DNA of 7,124 bases from Planctomycetia bacterium. Lineage in GTDB: Bacteria > Planctomycetota > Phycisphaerae > Phycisphaerales > SM1A02. Each line of letters starts with the position of its first letter. Within the stretch, counting starts at the first letter, position 1. The position numbers were made by a program, and so were the translations under genes. Location: positions 1 through 7,124 of the forward strand of contig SYGQ01000009.1 of assembly GCA_005799475.1 (NCBI GenBank). The letters are read 5' to 3'. Below, piece by piece: positions 5,767 to 7,124 of this stretch. Below the pieces are notes generated by a model. That model made no database searches. It saw only the letters and a program-made list of their open reading frames with translations, and had not been told where the DNA came from.

Positions 5767-6519
5767 CTACTTCCGCCCGAAGTCGGCGGGGTTCTCTCCG
5801 CGCGCAGCAACGACCCACTGCGAGAGCATGCCAGTGAATCGATCGCGAGTGGGACCCTCAAGCCACGCGACCGCCTCACGCACCGTCCGCGCGAACGCAG
5901 GATCGCAGGCGGACTCTACATCGATGGTGCTCTTGATGAGCCCATTCGTGAACCAGCTGATGGCCGTGCGCGAGTCGCTCCAGATGGTTGAGCAGCGGAC
6001 CTTGCCGGCCTCCACGAGGCGACACGCGTCAACGATGGCGAGGAACTCGCCGAGATTGTTATGGCCGCGCTCGTACCGCGGACTGTGGAACGCTTCTGTC
6101 CACTCGGTCGGACCTGTGCAAAGCATGCCCCGCCACTCCGTCGGGCCGATGAGGTGTTGCCCGAACTTGGAACAGTCGACGACGAACTCGCCGAGGCGTC
6201 CCTGCGCGCGCGAGACCGGGGGGCCGCCGGCCGAACGGGAAGGCGCGATCGCGACTCTGCGGGTCGGATCCGCTTGGCCGAGCGCGGCAGCGATTGTCGT
6301 GGCCGCAGGACCCTGCGGCACGATCGAGATCGCCCCCTTCTTGTTGAGGTGCACTTGGAGTTTCCCGCCGCAGTCGGTGCCCTCCAGCGTGGCGTCCAAC
6401 CGTCCCCATGTGCCCTCGTCGACGAGATGGCGCGCGGTGATGAGGAATCCCTTTGCCGCCAACGAGCGCTCCAACGCGTCGAGCGCCGCGCGCAGCGTCG
6501 TCTCGACGCGACTGCTCAC
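5767..6519 (-). CDS. RNase HI-family protein with unrecognised N-terminal region
   Basis: Predicted endonuclease cutting the RNA strand of RNA-DNA hybrids; 250 aa from GTG 6519. The C-terminal part (about 110-250) is an RNase H fold with candidate catalytic acids Asp115 (FVVDCS), Glu158 (NNLGEFLAIVDA, 154-165), Asp182 (WSDSRTAISW, 180-189) and Asp246 in the terminal GENPADFGRK. The middle and terminal motifs match the RNase H family best known from Bacteroidetes and often annotated with a viroplasmin-like N-terminal domain. Here residues 1-100 differ: a helical stretch (about 5-24), then LDATLEG, GKLQVHLNKKGAISIVPQG (52-70) that looks like beta-strands, and a loose Arg/Ser/Pro linker. I do not recognise this region. 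The first acidic motif also has a longer loop (CSKFGQHLIGPTEWRG) than the usual GNPG turn. The start is set by the GTGA overlap with the upstream permease stop; the frame is also open farther upstream, but only over that gene. RNase H family membership is firm; in vivo role is not. Confidence 0.87.
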   Translation of the reverse strand: MSSRVETTLRAALDALERSLAAKGFLITARHLVDEGTWGRLDATLEGTDCGGKLQVHLNKKGAISIVPQGPAATTIAAALGQADPTRRVAIAPSRSAGGPPVSRAQGRLGEFVVDCSKFGQHLIGPTEWRGMLCTGPTEWTEAFHSPRYERGHNNLGEFLAIVDACRLVEAGKVRCSTIWSDSRTAISWFTNGLIKSTIDVESACDPAFARTVREAVAWLEGPTRDRFTGMLSQWVVAARGENPADFGRK

Positions 6520-7124
6520 GGGCAGTCGCCCCGTGGCGTTGGGCCAAGGAGCACCGAGAGCCAGCGCAGGTCGTTGGTGTGGTCCAAGAGAATCTTCGCG
6601 AGCATGGTGAGCGGCACCGCAAGCAACATCCCCACGGGCCCGAGCAGATAGCCCCAGAACACGAGTGAGAGAAAAACGACGAGCGTTGAAAGCCCAAGCC
6701 GCTGTCCCATCCATCGGGGTTCGACCACGCTGCCGATGATGACATTGATCGTCGTGTACACCACCGTCACAAGAATGGCCGAAGGCACTCCGTGGAGCAC
6801 AAGTGCGAGGAGAATGGCCGGGATCCCTGCGAGAATGGCGCCGAACACAGGAACAAAGTTCAGCACAAACGCGAGGACACCGAAGGCGAGCGAGAAGGGG
6901 ACATCCGTGAGTGCCAGCGCGGTCGCGACGAGCACGGCGGTGATGAGGCTTGTCTTCGTCTTCACGAAGAGGTAGGTCGTCATGTCATCGAGGACTCCCG
7001 CGAAGGGGCGCATGGCGTCGCCGTCGAGCCCGAACGCCGCGCGGAGTTTCGCCGGCATGCCGGCCGCCTCGGCCACGATGAATGCCGTGGTCATGAACAC
7101 GAACACGCCGTCACGGAGAATCCC
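6516..7124 (-). CDS. AI-2E family transporter (permease), 5' end beyond window
   Basis: This is the C-terminal half of a polytopic membrane protein of the AI-2E (formerly PerM/UPF0118) family. About 202 residues are visible and the frame stays open to the right edge (GILRDGVFVF at the border). Family members include the E. coli AI-2 exporter TqsA and cation/proton antiporters, so the substrate cannot be assigned. The landmarks are clear: a hydrophobic segment at the edge, an amphipathic stretch, then several hydrophobic segments including VLNFVPVFGAILAGIPAILL. The conserved VEPRWMGQRLGLSTLVV and the LGPVGMLLAVPL segment close the family domain. The protein ends in a short polar tail (GPTPRGDCP). 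Its TGA stop (6516-6518) overlaps the GTG start of the RNase H gene, so the two are probably co-transcribed and translationally coupled. The missing N-terminal half should lie immediately to the right. Confidence 0.9.
   Translation of the reverse strand, partial: GILRDGVFVFMTTAFIVAEAAGMPAKLRAAFGLDGDAMRPFAGVLDDMTTYLFVKTKTSLITAVLVATALALTDVPFSLAFGVLAFVLNFVPVFGAILAGIPAILLALVLHGVPSAILVTVVYTTINVIIGSVVEPRWMGQRLGLSTLVVFLSLVFWGYLLGPVGMLLAVPLTMLAKILLDHTNDLRWLSVLLGPTPRGDCP

Noticed and set aside
5744..6610. 288-codon plus-strand ORF
   Set aside because: It is antisense to the RNase H gene, which carries the catalytic residues and family C-terminus in the opposite strand.
6520..6714. N-terminal extension of the RNase H frame to position 6714
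   Set aside because: These codons lie over the permease coding sequence in another frame and are Arg/Ala-rich without similarity to anything recognisable. The GTG at 6519 overlapping the permease stop is the better start.
1..7124. CRISPR arrays, insertion sequences, or tandem repeats
   Set aside because: Reading both strands I found no regularly spaced repeats, no terminal inverted repeats flanking an ORF, and no transposase motifs.

Overview
The window is high-GC bacterial chromosome. It most likely comes from a member of the Planctomycetota, perhaps a Phycisphaerae-type lineage. The main clue is a prepilin-like protein at 3280-4101 that combines an N-terminal methylation helix with the C-terminal H-X9-DG motif, a pairing typical of planctomycetes. 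The absence of Shine-Dalgarno sequences and the -10-like boxes placed right at start codons fit that picture. This assignment is inference from gene content; no marker gene is present.

Layout from left to right. (1) A CaiB/BaiF (family III) CoA-transferase on the minus strand fills the first 1.2 kb. Its last few codons lie beyond the left edge. It is nearly complete and intact, although several long antisense ORFs cover it. (2) Divergent from it is a class II tRNA-Leu with anticodon UAA. (3) On the plus strand follow three genes: a membrane-anchored WbpM/CapD/FlaA1-type nucleotide-sugar dehydratase (634 aa), the planctomycete-type prepilin-like protein (273 aa), and an FHA-GAF-HD-GYP protein (510 aa) predicted to degrade cyclic di-GMP. 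(4) A 92-bp convergent gap carries GC-rich hairpins but no clear terminator. (5) On the minus strand, an AI-2E family membrane permease enters from the right edge. Its stop codon overlaps the GTG start of an RNase HI-family protein by four bases (GTGA).

How the genes relate. The three plus-strand genes are separated by only 22 and 40 bp. Each start codon has a -10-like hexamer exactly 6 nt upstream and no ribosome binding site, so each may be transcribed separately as a leaderless mRNA rather than only as an operon. Their functions (surface polysaccharide precursor, pilus or pseudopilus-like surface protein, c-di-GMP turnover) loosely share a cell-surface and lifestyle theme, but no direct link is shown. 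The permease/RNase H pair looks translationally coupled. The RNase H protein has the catalytic core and C-terminal signature of the family often annotated as viroplasmin-type RNase H, but a different, unrecognised N-terminal region.

Nothing here looks like a mobile element, CRISPR array, phage or defence island. The points most worth a second look are the repeated -10/start-codon geometry, the RNase H architecture, and an FHA domain lacking its usual peptide-contacting asparagine.
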